This document shows, piece after piece, positions 47,104 through 58,394 of a stretch of DNA of 64,000 bases. Source of the stretch: Phocoena phocoena (Eukaryota > Chordata > Mammalia > Artiodactyla > Phocoenidae). The notes under the pieces were generated by a model, which saw only the letters and a program-made list of their open reading frames with translations, had not been told where the DNA came from and did no database searches. Within the stretch, counting starts at the first letter, position 1. Every line of letters starts with the position of its first letter. The DNA lies in NCBI RefSeq assembly GCF_963924675.1, contig NC_089232.1, forward strand, positions 46,974,522 to 47,038,521, read 5' to 3'. The position numbers and the translations under genes were made by a program.

Positions 47104-47930
47104 TTTTTTTTTTTCAAGAGACAAAGTTTAATATATGCACCCAGTTTTATATATAATGCAGCATCACACCATGTAGGGCATTTACTCTTATTTTATACAT
47201 TCAGATATGTTTGAAACACTTTTTAATGCTACAAAACAGAATATAGAAAAATAAACAGGAATATATTCAACACTTACAAAAGTGATATGATAAAGAATAT
47301 AAAGTACTATTTTCTTCAACACTTCAAAAGATGTATATATACTTTTTTTTTACAAGTAACATCACAAATGATCACATCTTCACATGCTTTAAGTATTATT
47401 TGTACTCAGTGTAAGACTATTATCATTTTTCATACATACATTTTTTTTCTAGCTCTGTAACAATGCAATTTTTAATCCATTCAAGTAAATTTAACCCCAA
47501 AGTCACTGTTTCCTAGAATTAAGACATGCACCCACCCCTCTTGCAGGATTTTTCTAAAATTTGTATTTCAGGGGAGAAAAAACCTAAATTAGTGGGAAAT
47601 CCTAATTAGTGGGAGAGTAAGTGGCTGCCACTAGTAGCAAAACCTTAGTTCTTTGAAATTGACATATTGGAACTGAGCCATTACATCTGAAACAACACAG
47701 TAGCATTTAGACATTAAATAGGAAGCAAAATACAGTAAACAGAAACAGTGTAGCCAAATATGCAAATATGTAGTCTCTTCAGCTACACTAAAATGGACCT
47801 TGCTTAGTACCCATAAGTGAAAGACTAAGGTAAAATAAATGAGGCATATATAAATATTGCTAGTTTCTAGGATGGCTGAATGGTTTCTAAACCAGAAATG
47901 GTTAGAAAGGAACTTTATTGCACCAAGTCA
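47104..47930 (-). pseudogene. Possible retrocopy of an mRNA 3' UTR
   Basis: On the plus strand there is a run of 11 T (47104-47114), then caagagacaaag and tttaat (47127-47132). Read on the minus strand this is ATTAAA, 12 bases, then a poly(A) tail: the normal spacing of a processed 3' end. The sequence upstream on the minus strand is AU-rich, has no L1 or SINE character and no coding frame. That suits a 3' UTR fragment copied by L1 machinery. I cannot name the parent gene, and no target duplication was found. The far end is uncertain, and an antisense exon end is the alternative. Confidence 0.35.
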
Positions 47931-47989
47931 ATCATAAGCAAGTTTGATGATTTTGTGACCAAACTCTAGTAAATAAAAGAGTTTAAATA

Positions 47990-48420
47990 GAAGAGTTTAA
48001 ATAAAAGCAAACATTTTTAAACATGACAAAATAATTTTAAACCTCTGGATGAATAATGACATAAGTATAGCTAGGAAAATTTTGTGAAAGAAAAGATCAA
48101 CACGGACAAATCTTATAAACATAATGTTAAGCAAAATGCTAGGCACAAAACATGTTTATTATATAATTCCATGTAACATACTATTAAAACGTTGAGCCAA
48201 TACTTGATTTTGGTGGGATGAAGAACAGGACAATATTGTAAAGGATTATGAGGAATATTCTAACTGTTAATGATTTTCTATATTTAACCTGAGTTGGTAG
48301 CTGTGTTGGTGTTTGCTTTGTGATAATTCACTGAACTGTTCATTTATGTTTGGGGTGCTTTTTATATATGTGCTATATGTTCCAATGCAAAAAGGGAATC
48401 ATTTTAACATTTTAAAAAGC
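47990..48420 (+). mobile_element. Ancient L1 3' end
   Basis: ggacaaatcttataaacata, then gctaggcacaaaacatgttt, and later ggtgtttgctttgtgataat resemble an L1M-type 3' UTR in sense orientation. Confidence 0.5.
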
Positions 48421-49074
48421 ATGGAATAGACATAAAATAGAGTCAGAATGGCCATTAGAATTTATCTTGGAAGCCATAGCCCATATTCCACGATAGAGAC
48501 TGTGAAACTGAGAGATGGTAATATTCAACTTATTTAGTATCATATATGCAATCAGTGCTCAAGTTGGGAACTCTGACTCTAGAATGCCATGTGCAGTTAA
48601 TTAAACAGGATTAACTAATGCACAAGATATAGAAAAAAAGTTAGAACACTTAGGACATAAGGGAAAAAAATTAGCAAAATTTTCCAAGGCAGAGATTACA
48701 ACTTTATGGCCCCGAATCTTCCCCTGCATGTGAACATGTGAACAATTACAGATGATAATGTTTGGAGGAGTGAGAAACACATCAGGATTTCCATATGCAT
48801 AACTCTTTTCCTACAAACCAAGCTTAAAATATATGATAAATATAATCCTGGAGCATTTATGTTTGCAGGTTTATCTGAATATGTGCAGGAGACCATCTCA
48901 CCTAAGTGGTCCTTCTTATGTTGTATAATGCCCCATATATAATACCCAATATATGTAGGAGATGATTTATAAAACATCCATATACCATTACATAATAAAT
49001 TATAGGCTCTAATTTTATTAATAATTTTCTTCCAAATTATTTTGTGCCCTTCTTATTCACTTATTGGATGATTT
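48421..49074. other. Unannotated DNA, weak MIR-like patch
   Basis: About 48495-48580 (gagactgtgaaactgagaga and aatcagtgctcaagttggga) could be a decayed MIR. Nothing else seen. Confidence 0.4.
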
Positions 49075-49087
49075 AAGAGTAATTGTA

Positions 49088-49277
49088 GGGCTTCCCTGGT
49101 GGCGCAGTGGTTGAGAGTCCGCCTGCCGATGCAGGGGACGCGGGTTCGTGCCCCGGTCTGGGAAGATCCCACATGCCGCGGAGCGGCTGGGCCCGTGAGC
49201 CATGGCCGCTGAGCCTGCGCGTCCGGAGCCTGTGCTCCGCAACGGGAGAGGCCACAACAGTGAGAGGCCCGCGTACC

Positions 49278-49319
<42 letters not shown>
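49088..49319 (+). mobile_element. Very young CHR-2-like SINE with long pure poly(A)
   Basis: Starts gggcttccctggtggcgcag and follows the common pattern of the other copies, with CpGs still present (gccgatgcaggggacgcggg and gagcggctgggcccg). The A tail is an uninterrupted run of about 42 (49280-49321). The 13-bp duplication aagagtaattgta is exact (49075-49087 and 49320-49332). CpG retention and an intact tail point to a recent insertion. It bears the Pol III A- and B-box promoter inherited from tRNA. Confidence 0.95.
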
Positions 49320-49324
<5 letters not shown>

Positions 49325-49433
49325 TAATTGTAATTTTTAATTATTATTATTACTTTTCTACCTAGTAATTTCTCCTCAGATCAGTTTGTTTCTATGCTGA
49401 CTCCTTTAGTCAATGGCTAGAATTCAATTTTCA

Positions 49434-49436
49434 AAT

Positions 49437-49467
<31 letters not shown>

Positions 49468-49500
49468 ATATATACACATATATATTTATTTATATTTACA
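49434..49500. repeat. Compound (AC)n(AT)n microsatellite
   Basis: acacacacacacacacacat, then atatatataatatatacaca. Confidence 0.92.
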
Positions 49501-50159
49501 TTTATATTACATATAATTATATGTAATTATACATAAATGCATTTATATGTATAATTATTATTACTTTGGAAATCTTGCTCATGGGTAATATTTATGTAAA
49601 TTATATATTCATAATTACAATAAATTGTTATTTTCTAATTCCAAAATTAAGACATCACACAAAAATCCTGTTTGTATACAGTTTCATATTAGAAGTTAAA
49701 AATCAGGATTGGCTTTAGGCTGATTAATATAGAAAAACTACAGCTTTCAGAAAACAATGTTTTGCCTTTTACATCTGCCAGAGAAGGATTAACTGCTATG
49801 GGAATTGCCCTCCTGTTGCATGAAACCAGAAAACTGTACAAATGTTTTCAGATAGCAGGCAGTGTTGGAAGGAAACAAATGAAAACAAAAATTCTATGCT
49901 TATCCTAGCTTCTTGCATTCTTCCTTGCTGCAGAGCAGGGATAGAAAAGAAAGCTCAAACAGAACTATGTAGTCTGAGTTGAGAAGACATATATCAGAGC
50001 TTAAATATATCAAGATGGCTAGAACTTATGGGATACAATGTCAGAGAGAAGACAGTATCACACAAAAGTAGTTGAGACCTGGGATGAGTATTAGGGCTAA
50101 TTTATTCCATAAAACAAATGGCTGCTCTGGAACTGGCTTAACAAACCTTACAGTCAAGC
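49501..50159. other. Unannotated DNA
   Basis: No gene or clear repeat; the last part may already be the 5' end of the HAL1-like element. Confidence 0.45.
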
Positions 50160-51240
50160 CTTGGAAGGATCAAATTGATACAGGTGTAAAATAACTGACT
50201 GCATGCGTAAACAGGTCCAACATTCTTTGAAGTATTGTAACAAAATCCAATATGTAAAAAGGTAAATCACAATGTCCAACGTCTAATAAATATTACCAGA
50301 CAAACAAAAGGAGAAAGAAAATATGACCCATAACCCATGCAGGAGTTGGGGATAGGGTGAAAATCAATCAATTAAAAGGAATTCAAAAATGCCAGAAATG
50401 AAAGAATTGGAAGTGTTCTTAATACAGCTATTGCAAACCTTGTGAGCATATTCAGTATGTAAAGGAAAATGATACTATAATGAAGAAAGAAATGGAAGAT
50501 TTTTTAAAAAGATACAAATTAAAATTCTAGATATAAAATATATGATAATACCTGAAAGGAAAAATATATTGGATGGGATTAACAGCAAATTACACAATAC
50601 AGAAGAAAAGAGTAACATGAAGACAGAGGAATATAAACAATTGAAAATGAGCCAAGGAGAGAAAAATTAATGGAAACAAACAGAATATTAATGACCTGTG
50701 GGACTGTATCAACCAGTCTAATGTGGGGTGGTGGTGGTGGTGAATACTTGAAGAAGAATGGTTGAAATTTTCCAAATTTGATTAAAGTTTTAAAACTATA
50801 GATCCAAGGCTCTAAATGAATCCCAAACAAAAGAAATATAAAAGAAACCATTTCAGAACAAATCATAATCAAATTGCTGAACACCAATGATAAAAGAGAA
50901 AATTTTAAAAGCACCCAGGGAAAGGGGAGAAATGTTACACACAGAGAAGAGAAGCACACTTCTTAAAAACTATGCAAACCAGAAGGCAATGGAACATCTT
51001 TAAAGTACTAGTAGAAAAAAGAATACCCTCAACCTAGAAGTCTATAACTAGTGGAACTACATTTCAGAAATAAAGGCAAAATAAAGACTATAAAACAAAC
51101 AATCAGAAGCTGAGAGAACACATGACCTTTAGACCTCCACATTCAGAAACACATGACCTTTAGACCTCCACATTCAGAAAAAAGGAATAACACTAGATCA
51201 AAATTTGCGTCTACACATACTAATGAATAATGCCAGAAGT
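50160..51240 (+). mobile_element. HAL1/L1M ORF1 fragment
   Basis: aatatgacccataacccatg, then attggatgggattaacagca, ttttccaaatttgattaaag, atcataatcaaattgctgaa and gcaaaccagaaggcaatgga follow in order the ORF1 region of old L1M/HAL1 elements. HAL1 is a half-LINE with only ORF1. No frame is open. A 31-bp tandem duplication lies near its end, and a GGT run at about 50724-50743. Confidence 0.7.
51118..51179 (+). repeat. Perfect 31-bp tandem duplication
   Basis: Two identical units, each starting acacatgacctttagacctc, at 51118-51148 and 51149-51179. The lack of any difference shows it is far younger than the HAL1 sequence it sits in. Confidence 0.95.
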
Positions 51241-51739
51241 GGTAAATGTGTGTACACATAAAAGATAATTATTTTTATTTCTTTATTTTCTCTAAAATAT
51301 AATAGCTTGTAAAACAAAAATAGTAATAAATTGGAATTTTTGAATAATATTATGAGATCCTGAAACCACATTGTTTCTACATATATCTTGTACCTATCTT
51401 AGCTCCAATTAATTTCTAAATGTGTTTTTAATGTTACCAACCTCAGATTGTGTCTACTTAAGCAACTGTGCTTTTTTTATGTACAATATATGCCTATACA
51501 TCTCAGACAAACTTTTGCCAGCTCCCATCGGTACTATCCAGTATTGAAAGATATTGCAACAGTCCCCAAATCTGTGTGTGTGTGTCTGTGTATGCGTGAA
51601 TAAAAGTGGGTATTATTTTAGTTTTTATGAGTTGAAAGCCATAGTAAATGAAATATATTGATTTAACCTCAATTTTCTTTTTCCTATGAGAATATCTGCC
51701 TCAATTGGACGGTTGTCTACAGTCTTTAAAACATAGCCC
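51241..51739. other. Unannotated AT-rich DNA
   Basis: Short (GT)n at about 51573-51590; otherwise nothing seen. Confidence 0.5.
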
Positions 51740-52110
51740 TGCTCAGTTAAAAGAAACCATAAGTAAACCATATTCATTCTCATGCAATACATGGATGAAT
51801 TGTGGAAACTCTGTGCTATGAGAAAAAAAAAAGCCAGAAGCTAAAACTATATTCTGCATGATTTAGATTATAAAAAATTCTGGAAAAAAGCAAATCTATA
51901 GTGACAAAAAGCTGATTAGTGGTTGCTAGGGGCCAAGGGTGATGGGAAAGGACTGACTATAAATGACTGACTTTTTGCAATGGGAATATCCTACATCTTG
52001 TATGAGATAGCAGTTATATATCTGTATATATATATTTAAACCCATTGATTTTACACTAAAAGGGTGAAATTTGTTATATGTAAATTATACTTCAATAAAA
52101 CTGACTCCCT
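51740..52110 (+). mobile_element. Ancient L1 3' end
   Basis: atctatagtgacaaaaagct, then gattagtggttgctaggggc, and gtaaattatacttcaataaa follow an L1M-type 3' UTR to its A-rich end. Confidence 0.7.
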
Positions 52111-52454
52111 AGCTACCCCACCTTCCAAAAAAAATAAAATTATTTTTACCATGATCCTCATACTTCATTTCTGGAGATAAACTGTCTAGAGATTTAGTCA
52201 GACTAAGGCATATGCTATGTCTTGCCTATGAGTTCTCTGGATAGTTTTGTATCCACCATTATTCATTATTCATGTTCCTGAAGATATTGTCTGCATATTT
52301 AATCAGCAAAATTTTTTGAGCTGCTTCTTCCTTAGCAGTTCATTTTTTGTTTCTGACATCACTCAAGGTATTATTGGAATCCCTGCTTTAAGTTAATGAA
52401 TGTCTTTGTTTGGTGAGTGTCAACTAATGCCCCAAAAGCAGATAGTTGATAGCT

Positions 52455-52655
52455 ACTAAGCATTTCCTAGGTTACTGAGCATTTCCTAGGTACCAGACAC
52501 TGTTCAAAATTCTTCACATATATTATTTGTTGCTCGTAACAATATTGGGGGTGTATTTTCCTTATTCTATGGATGAGGAAACTAAGACACAAAGAGTAGA
52601 TAACTTGCACAAGCTCACAAAGTCAGTTAAAGGTGAAGCTGGAGTAACTGTCAAA
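52455..52655 (-). mobile_element. MIR with a 19-bp tandem duplication
   Basis: gtaccagacactgttcaaaa, then tatggatgaggaaactaaga and gataacttgcacaagctcac, is an antisense MIR. Its beginning is duplicated: actaagcatttcctaggtt (52455-52473) and actgagcatttcctaggta (52474-52492). Confidence 0.82.
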
Positions 52656-52889
52656 AGGTAAGTATTGAGCAGATCCGTCAGTCAACTGTTGAGTGCCATA
52701 CTCTAAATGCCACTGTTTTTATTCTCCTTCTGGATTTTACCAGAAACTCCAAACAACATAGGTTTCTATTGACAATACCTTTAATTTCATAAAAATACAA
52801 AAATTCAACTTTTCTTTTGTATTTTGACCTGATATTATCAGCCAACTCAGGGACATCAAGTTGCACACCATGTTCTCCAATTAAGAATG

Positions 52890-53145
52890 TACTGTTCCTG
52901 ATGACTATAGTTAACACCCATGTATGATATACATAAAAGTTAAGAGAGTGAATCCTAAGAGTTCTCATCACAAGGAGAACATTTTTTTCTTTTTGCTTTT
53001 TATCGTCTCTATATGAGATAATAGATGCTAAATAAACACTGTGATAATCATTTCACACTACATATAAGTCAAGCCATTATGCTGTACACTTTAAACTTAC
53101 ACAGTGATATATGTCAATTATATCTCAGTAAAACTGGAAAAAATA
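52890..53145 (+). mobile_element. Ancient L1 3' end
   Basis: gatgactatagttaacaccc, then taagagttctcatcacaagg and gtcaattatatctcagtaaa, an L1M-type 3' end in sense orientation. Confidence 0.7.
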
Positions 53146-54587
53146 GATTAAAATAGTAAAGAAATGTACTCTTCCTTAGAAACTGTTTTTTACTAATACT
53201 AAATCATCAGTATAATTAATTTTAGCTCTGGTAGTGATTTTCCAGTCATTTTTTTATTAGATTAGGACAATAAGCAGGACATTACAATAACTTTGGCCAG
53301 CAGGGAGGGCAAAAATATATTTCATTACTTCTTATGTAAAGTAAGCTCTCTCTGGATATCTCTTGAAAACAAATAGAAAAGAAAGCATTAGTGGAATAAA
53401 GTAGCTTGTTCAACTTTTCTCCACCTTGCTACATTTCCTCTCCTGTAGTGACTGACAGTGACGTGATTAGGAAATGACTTCCCTCAGCATTGAGAATCAC
53501 CAAGGCTTATCAGCTGTTGGTTTTAATGGCCAGACAGGCTTATTATATCAAGAGTTTGAAAGTATCAATACACCTACATGTATCATTTCTCTAATGAACG
53601 AATCCAATATTCTCTTGTCCTTCAGGGAGTTTGAGCTATTTGAATTTTATCACAGCTCTCCACTTCAGTAACTCTAGAGGTTTTCAATTAGCAGGTTCAA
53701 TTAAAATTTGGTTAATTACAGATTTTGCTGTACCCTAGCCACCTGATCAGTAGTGGCTGGGTTTCCTATTCACTTATAATACCTAGATCACTGATGCATT
53801 CTGGTATTAGAGTAAACATCACATCTCTCAAAATGGAGATGTCACCAATATTATATTGCCACCATCTTTTTATTACTCCATCCCCTTATTCTGCCAAAAA
53901 TATTACAGAATATTTGTTAGAGCATCTAAAAAAATAATACAAATTGAACTTCAATATTTAGAAGTCAAAGCTTCCCACCATGAGCCCTCCTATCATGAAT
54001 TAGTACACGGCCTGAGATGTCTCACAAGGGATCTCACCAGGTTACATGTCCTGCCATCAACTGGTATTTTATCCTTATTCCAATGTTATTTTCTCTATAC
54101 AGGAGTTTGAAACTCTATTTCATTTGTTGATATTTCTGTTCCCAAGTCCTTTGCTGTTTCTCTTCCTCATTGTCAAAATTAGGTTATGTGTTGTAAGCAA
54201 GTTTTAGTAAAGACAGAGTAATATTTACAGAGAGCACTCTCTCCTCTAGTTCATGTAAGGCAGTACCAGTACATTGGGAGATCGACTATCAATAACTTAT
54301 TTTTCCATTTCATGAAACTAGCCACCAAATTTATACAGTTTTTACTATTTTCTTTATCCCATTCTTTACTATAACCTTTGTTTTCCCTCCAATTTCCTTT
54401 TGCTTCATTTGTTATCAGCTAGTCTCATGTTCAGCAAAATTTCCCCAAAACTAGACCTTAAAATGATAACTTGAGTGTCATTTTACTTGGGAGGTGAGCC
54501 AAAGATCATAAATTAGATTATGGGGAAAGTGAGACAGAGAAAGGAAAAAGGTCCCCAAAAGAGTATGTTAATGAGTGCAGTAGAGGG
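53146..54587. other. Unannotated unique DNA
   Basis: No gene or classifiable repeat. Confidence 0.5.
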
Positions 54588-54762
54588 TTGCCAGATAAAA
54601 TACAGGATGCTTAGTTAAATTTGAATTTCAGATAAACAGTACATAGCTTTTTACTTATAAGTATGTGCCAAATTTTGCATGGGGCATACTTACAGTAAAA
54701 AATTATTTGCTGGTTATCTAAAATTCAAATTTAACTGGGCGCTCTGTGTTTTTATTTGGCAA
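54588..54762. mobile_element. Palindromic MITE (MER53-like)
   Basis: The whole 175 bp folds back on itself: ttgccagataaaatacag at the left pairs with ttttatttggcaa at the right, and gttaaatttgaatttcagat pairs with atctaaaattcaaatttaac. The loop lies near gccaaattttgcatgggg. Such elements move as DNA, and their transcripts form long hairpins. The name is from memory. Confidence 0.75.
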
Positions 54763-54825
54763 TGCTGGTGTGTACCACCGTGGGTAACTAGAAATCATTC
54801 CTAAGAAACCATAATGAACGTGTTC

Positions 54826-55818
54826 TTTTTGTTTGTTTTTTTCTAAGCAACTCTCCTTTATTACTATTTTTTTGACATATAGTTGATTTACAATGTTGGG
54901 TTAATTTCTGCTGTACAGCAAAGTGACTCAGTTATACACATATATACATTCTTTTTTATATTCTTTTCCATATGGTTTATCCCAGGATATTGAATGTAGT
55001 TCCCTGTGCTATATACAGTGGGACCTTGTTGTTTATCCAAACTATATATAATAGTTTGCATCTACAAATCCCCCCAGGCCATCTCTCTCCCCTCCCCCTT
55101 GGTAACCACAAGTCTGTTCTTTATGTCTGTGAGTCTGTTTCTGTTTTGTAGGTAGGTTCATTTGTGGCATGACACCATAAAACTCCTAGAGGAAACCATA
55201 GGAAAAACATTCTCTGACATAAATTGTACCAATATTTTCTAAGATCAGTCTCCCAAGGCAACAGAAATGAACACAAACAAACGGGACCTAAGCAAACCTA
55301 CAAGCTTTTGCACAGCAACGGTAACCATAAACAAAGTGAAAAGACAACCTACGGAATGGGAGAAAATATTTGCAAACGATGTGACTGACAAGGGCTTAGT
55401 TTCCAAAGTATACAAACAGCTCATACAGCTCAATAACAAAAAAACAAACAACCCAATTGACAAATGCGCAGAAGACCTAAATAGACATTTCTCCAAAGAA
55501 GACATACAGATGGACAATAGGCACATGAAAAGATGTTCAACATCGCTAATTATTAGAGAAATGCAAATCAAAACTACAATGAGAGTATCACCTCACACCA
55601 GTCAGAATGCCATCATCAAAAAGTCTACAACAACAAATGCTGGAGAGGTGTGAAGAAAGGGAACCCCTCCTACACTGTTGGTGGGAATGTAAGTTGGTGC
55701 AGCCACTATGGAAAACAGTATGGAGGTTCCTCAGAAAACTAAAAATAGAATTATCATATGATCCTGCAATCCCACACCTGGGCATATATCCAGACAAAAC
55801 TATAATTCAAAAAGATAC
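54826..55818 (-). mobile_element. L1 with 5' inversion (twin priming)
   Basis: The left part (about 54867-55165) is an L1 3' UTR in antisense. The right part (about 55172-55818) is ORF2 C-terminal sequence in sense, with a 128-codon open piece (55267-55653). On the minus strand this is an inverted 5' part joined to a normally oriented 3' end. About 250 bp of L1 between the two is missing. Flanks atgaacgtgttc (54814-54825) and atgaacatgttt (55819-55830) resemble a target duplication with one mismatch. Between the L1 end and the outer poly(A) (T run at 54836-54842) are about 24 extra bases holding an AATAAA signal (tttatt at 54857-54862). Confidence 0.8.
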
Positions 55819-55830
55819 ATGAACATGTTT

Positions 55831-57537
55831 CAAAATTATTCCCTCAGTGGACAGGATAGCTGAATTCCTTCCCCATTATGTTTAGGGTTGCTCTGATTGC
55901 TTAATCCTGTGTTCCCTTTCCCCTCTCCCAACTCCATTCAGAGTTATGGTTGCCTGATTCAGCAAGTTCCTATGTGTGTTGTGCTGGAGAAAACCCTTGG
56001 TAGAGAAGAGAGACACGTGGGCTTGAAAGGGAAAAGTGCATCTCTGGCCATGGCTTCAGTCCCTTATGACTACAGCTCCCACCAGGAAGCCTTGTCCCCA
56101 TGGCTGCAGCTCTGAGTGAGCTCCATCTTCTCTATATCTTCTCCCTCCTTCTTCAGTCCAAGGGTTGGTAATGGCTTTCAACACATTTTGGTCCCTAGGT
56201 TTCTCAATGTCATTTGTCTGTCCTTTAATTCTGCATCTTTCTTTGATTAGTCACTTACTAAAATATTTTTATTTGAACCATCAGAGGTAAATTTTATTTC
56301 CTGCTAAAATCTTGAGTGATAGCCTATAAAATTCTATGTACTTTTCTGAATATGCATGTTATTAGTTCTCAAAATAAAATAAAAATAAGCAGGATAAATA
56401 AGGAAAGAGAGAAAGAGAAAGCTTTCTGATCAATTGATAGGTGGCATGGGAGGAAGAATCTGTATAACCAGAGCTTGGTCCTTTCCGTCTATGGGACTGG
56501 CCTGTGTACAGGTTAAAATAGTGGTGGACGTGCTCATTTCAAAGAGATGTCAGAAAATTCATCTGGCTTCATGCCTAAGTCACATCTTCCAATATTTTTA
56601 TTCAATAATAAAGTTGATTTTTTATCATCATTTGTCTAAGTCCTGTGTATATCTTCCAATAATTTATTAAAAAACAAGTTGAAAAGAGAAATGCATTATA
56701 TATGGGGCAACCTAAAATTGGATCTGGTGGAAAAAAAACAGAGGGAAGAGGCATTTTTGATGTGCATAAAAGATTCAAATTAAGGCCTTAGGCATTAGCA
56801 ATTAGTGACCACACAGATTTTTTTACTTTAATGATGTTCACTGACTTATATTGTGCTAGGAAGTTTGTTTTTCACTTTTGTTGTTGGCTTTTAACTGTCA
56901 TAGCTAGGGCGAAAGGTGAGTCTTTAAACTCTCCAAAGTAAGAGCCACGAGGAATTTTTATCTTGTTAAGTCACTGTATTTTATGTCTGCTTGTGCATAG
57001 GCAAATGGTTGCCTTCATATAGTTAAGAGCTTTTAACAGACATTAGCATTCAGGCTCTTACATGACCTTGAGCTTCAGATTCAGCTAGGCCTGGTATTGC
57101 AGGTGAGCCTGGGACAGAGATTTGGTCCTTTTAGACATTTTTGGGAGGTACAGTATTTTCTACCTTTAACTCTGAGCCAGATTTTCAGGTAGTGTCTCAT
57201 AACAGAAAGATAGCTATCTATGTTCCATGTGTACATGTGAAAAATTCTTTTATTCACTAATGCCAGCCTATGGTAGACAATGCTGAATCAACTCTCACAA
57301 ATAATAATAACTGCATTTAGAAATAAAGGATTAAGCTAGAGGGGCTATAATTTCATACTATTTGTCTTATTCATAGGTTTTATGGGTTATTTCATCTACC
57401 AATGCCCATGGTCTCAGACTGACTCTAGATTTGCTAACTAGGAAATGCTGACACTGGCTTTAGAATGCAGAACCCACACTGTGAGAGACTTTACCCATGG
57501 AAAGCTGATGGATTATGTTAATTCACAGAAAAGGAAA
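55831..57537. other. Mostly unique DNA, possible LTR remnant
   Basis: A less AT-rich block at about 55850-56200 (ctacagctcccaccaggaag and ccatggctgcagctctgagt) may be an old LTR-type repeat, unplaced. No gene supported in the rest. Confidence 0.4.
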
Positions 57538-57615
57538 AAAATATATATATTTATTTTATATATTATATATATATATATTTATATATATATAAAAGAGTAT
57601 ATATATACTCTTTTA
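57538..57615. repeat. (AT)n-rich low-complexity tract with palindrome
   Basis: Runs of tatatatatata broken by ttta. It ends in a perfect inverted repeat at 57591-57614 whose arms are taaaagagtata and tatatactcttt with their complements. Confidence 0.85.
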
Positions 57616-57868
57616 TTGGGTTGATATAGATTAGTATTGAGGGCTCAAAGGATAAGACTCCCTTAAGCTCTAACTTTAGTAATCAAGTTTGCTTACGATA
57701 TCAAAGAAAAACTTGAACAGTTTGAAAAATGACCTTAAGTTTTCTATCAGAATAGTAGTAGTGGATTAGTGGGAGTAAAAAAAAAGAAAAAGATTAATGA
57801 AACAAGCTGCAGAAAGTTAAAAGAAAATTCTTAGAAAAAATATTTTTGATTAAGAAAAAAAGGATTTC

Positions 57869-58071
57869 GGGCTTCCCTGGTGGCGCAGTGGTTGAGAGTC
57901 CGCCTGCCGATGTAGGGGACACGGGTTCGTGCCCCGGTCTGGGAAGATCCCACATGCCGCGAAGCGGCTGGGCCTGTGAGCCACGGCCGCTGGGCCTGCG
58001 CATCCGAAGCCTGTGCTCCGCAACAGGAGAGGCCACAACAGTGAGAGGCCCGCGTACCGCCAAAAAAAAAA
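57869..58071 (+). mobile_element. CHR-2-like SINE
   Basis: Starts gggcttccctggtggcgcag and has an A tail. The 14-bp duplication aaaaaaaggatttc is at 57855-57868 and 58072-58085. Confidence 0.94.
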
Positions 58072-58085
58072 AAAAAAAGGATTTC

Positions 58086-58394
58086 AACATAAAAATTAGA
58101 TATTTACAGTTAGGCTAGACAGAGATGAAAGAAGTATGCATATACCTAGGACCAAATGCTCTTAACAATTATATTAGAAAGAAGATGTGCTAAATTGTTT
58201 GATTATTTGAAGAAAGAAAGTGACTGCCCAAAATCTAACAGGAAGAAGAGTATACTTTCAAAGGGCTGAGAAGTCAGAATAAACAAAAAACCAGACAGAC
58301 AAGAAAAAAAAAAAAACTGTTTATAGGTAGCCTTTTTTTTTTGCAATGTAAAATGACTGTTAGTTAAAAATACACAGTATTAATCTATTCTGTG
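58086..58394. other. Unannotated AT-rich DNA
   Basis: No gene or classifiable repeat. Confidence 0.5.

Noticed and set aside
49088..49180. tRNA gene
   Set aside because: The heads of the SINEs keep tRNA-Glu-like A and B boxes, but the cloverleaf is degraded and continues into a SINE body and poly(A).
49057..49340. Ala/Gly/Arg-rich open frames recurring at 2815, 15570, 18197, 49057, 57794, 58560 and 62579
   Set aside because: The same peptide appears at each place because each is a translation of the CHR-2-like SINE. They are repeat shadows, not a gene family.
50579..50959. 126-codon hydrophobic frame on the minus strand
   Set aside because: It is antisense to A-rich HAL1/L1M ORF1 sequence; T-rich antisense codons give Phe, Leu and Ser and mimic membrane segments.
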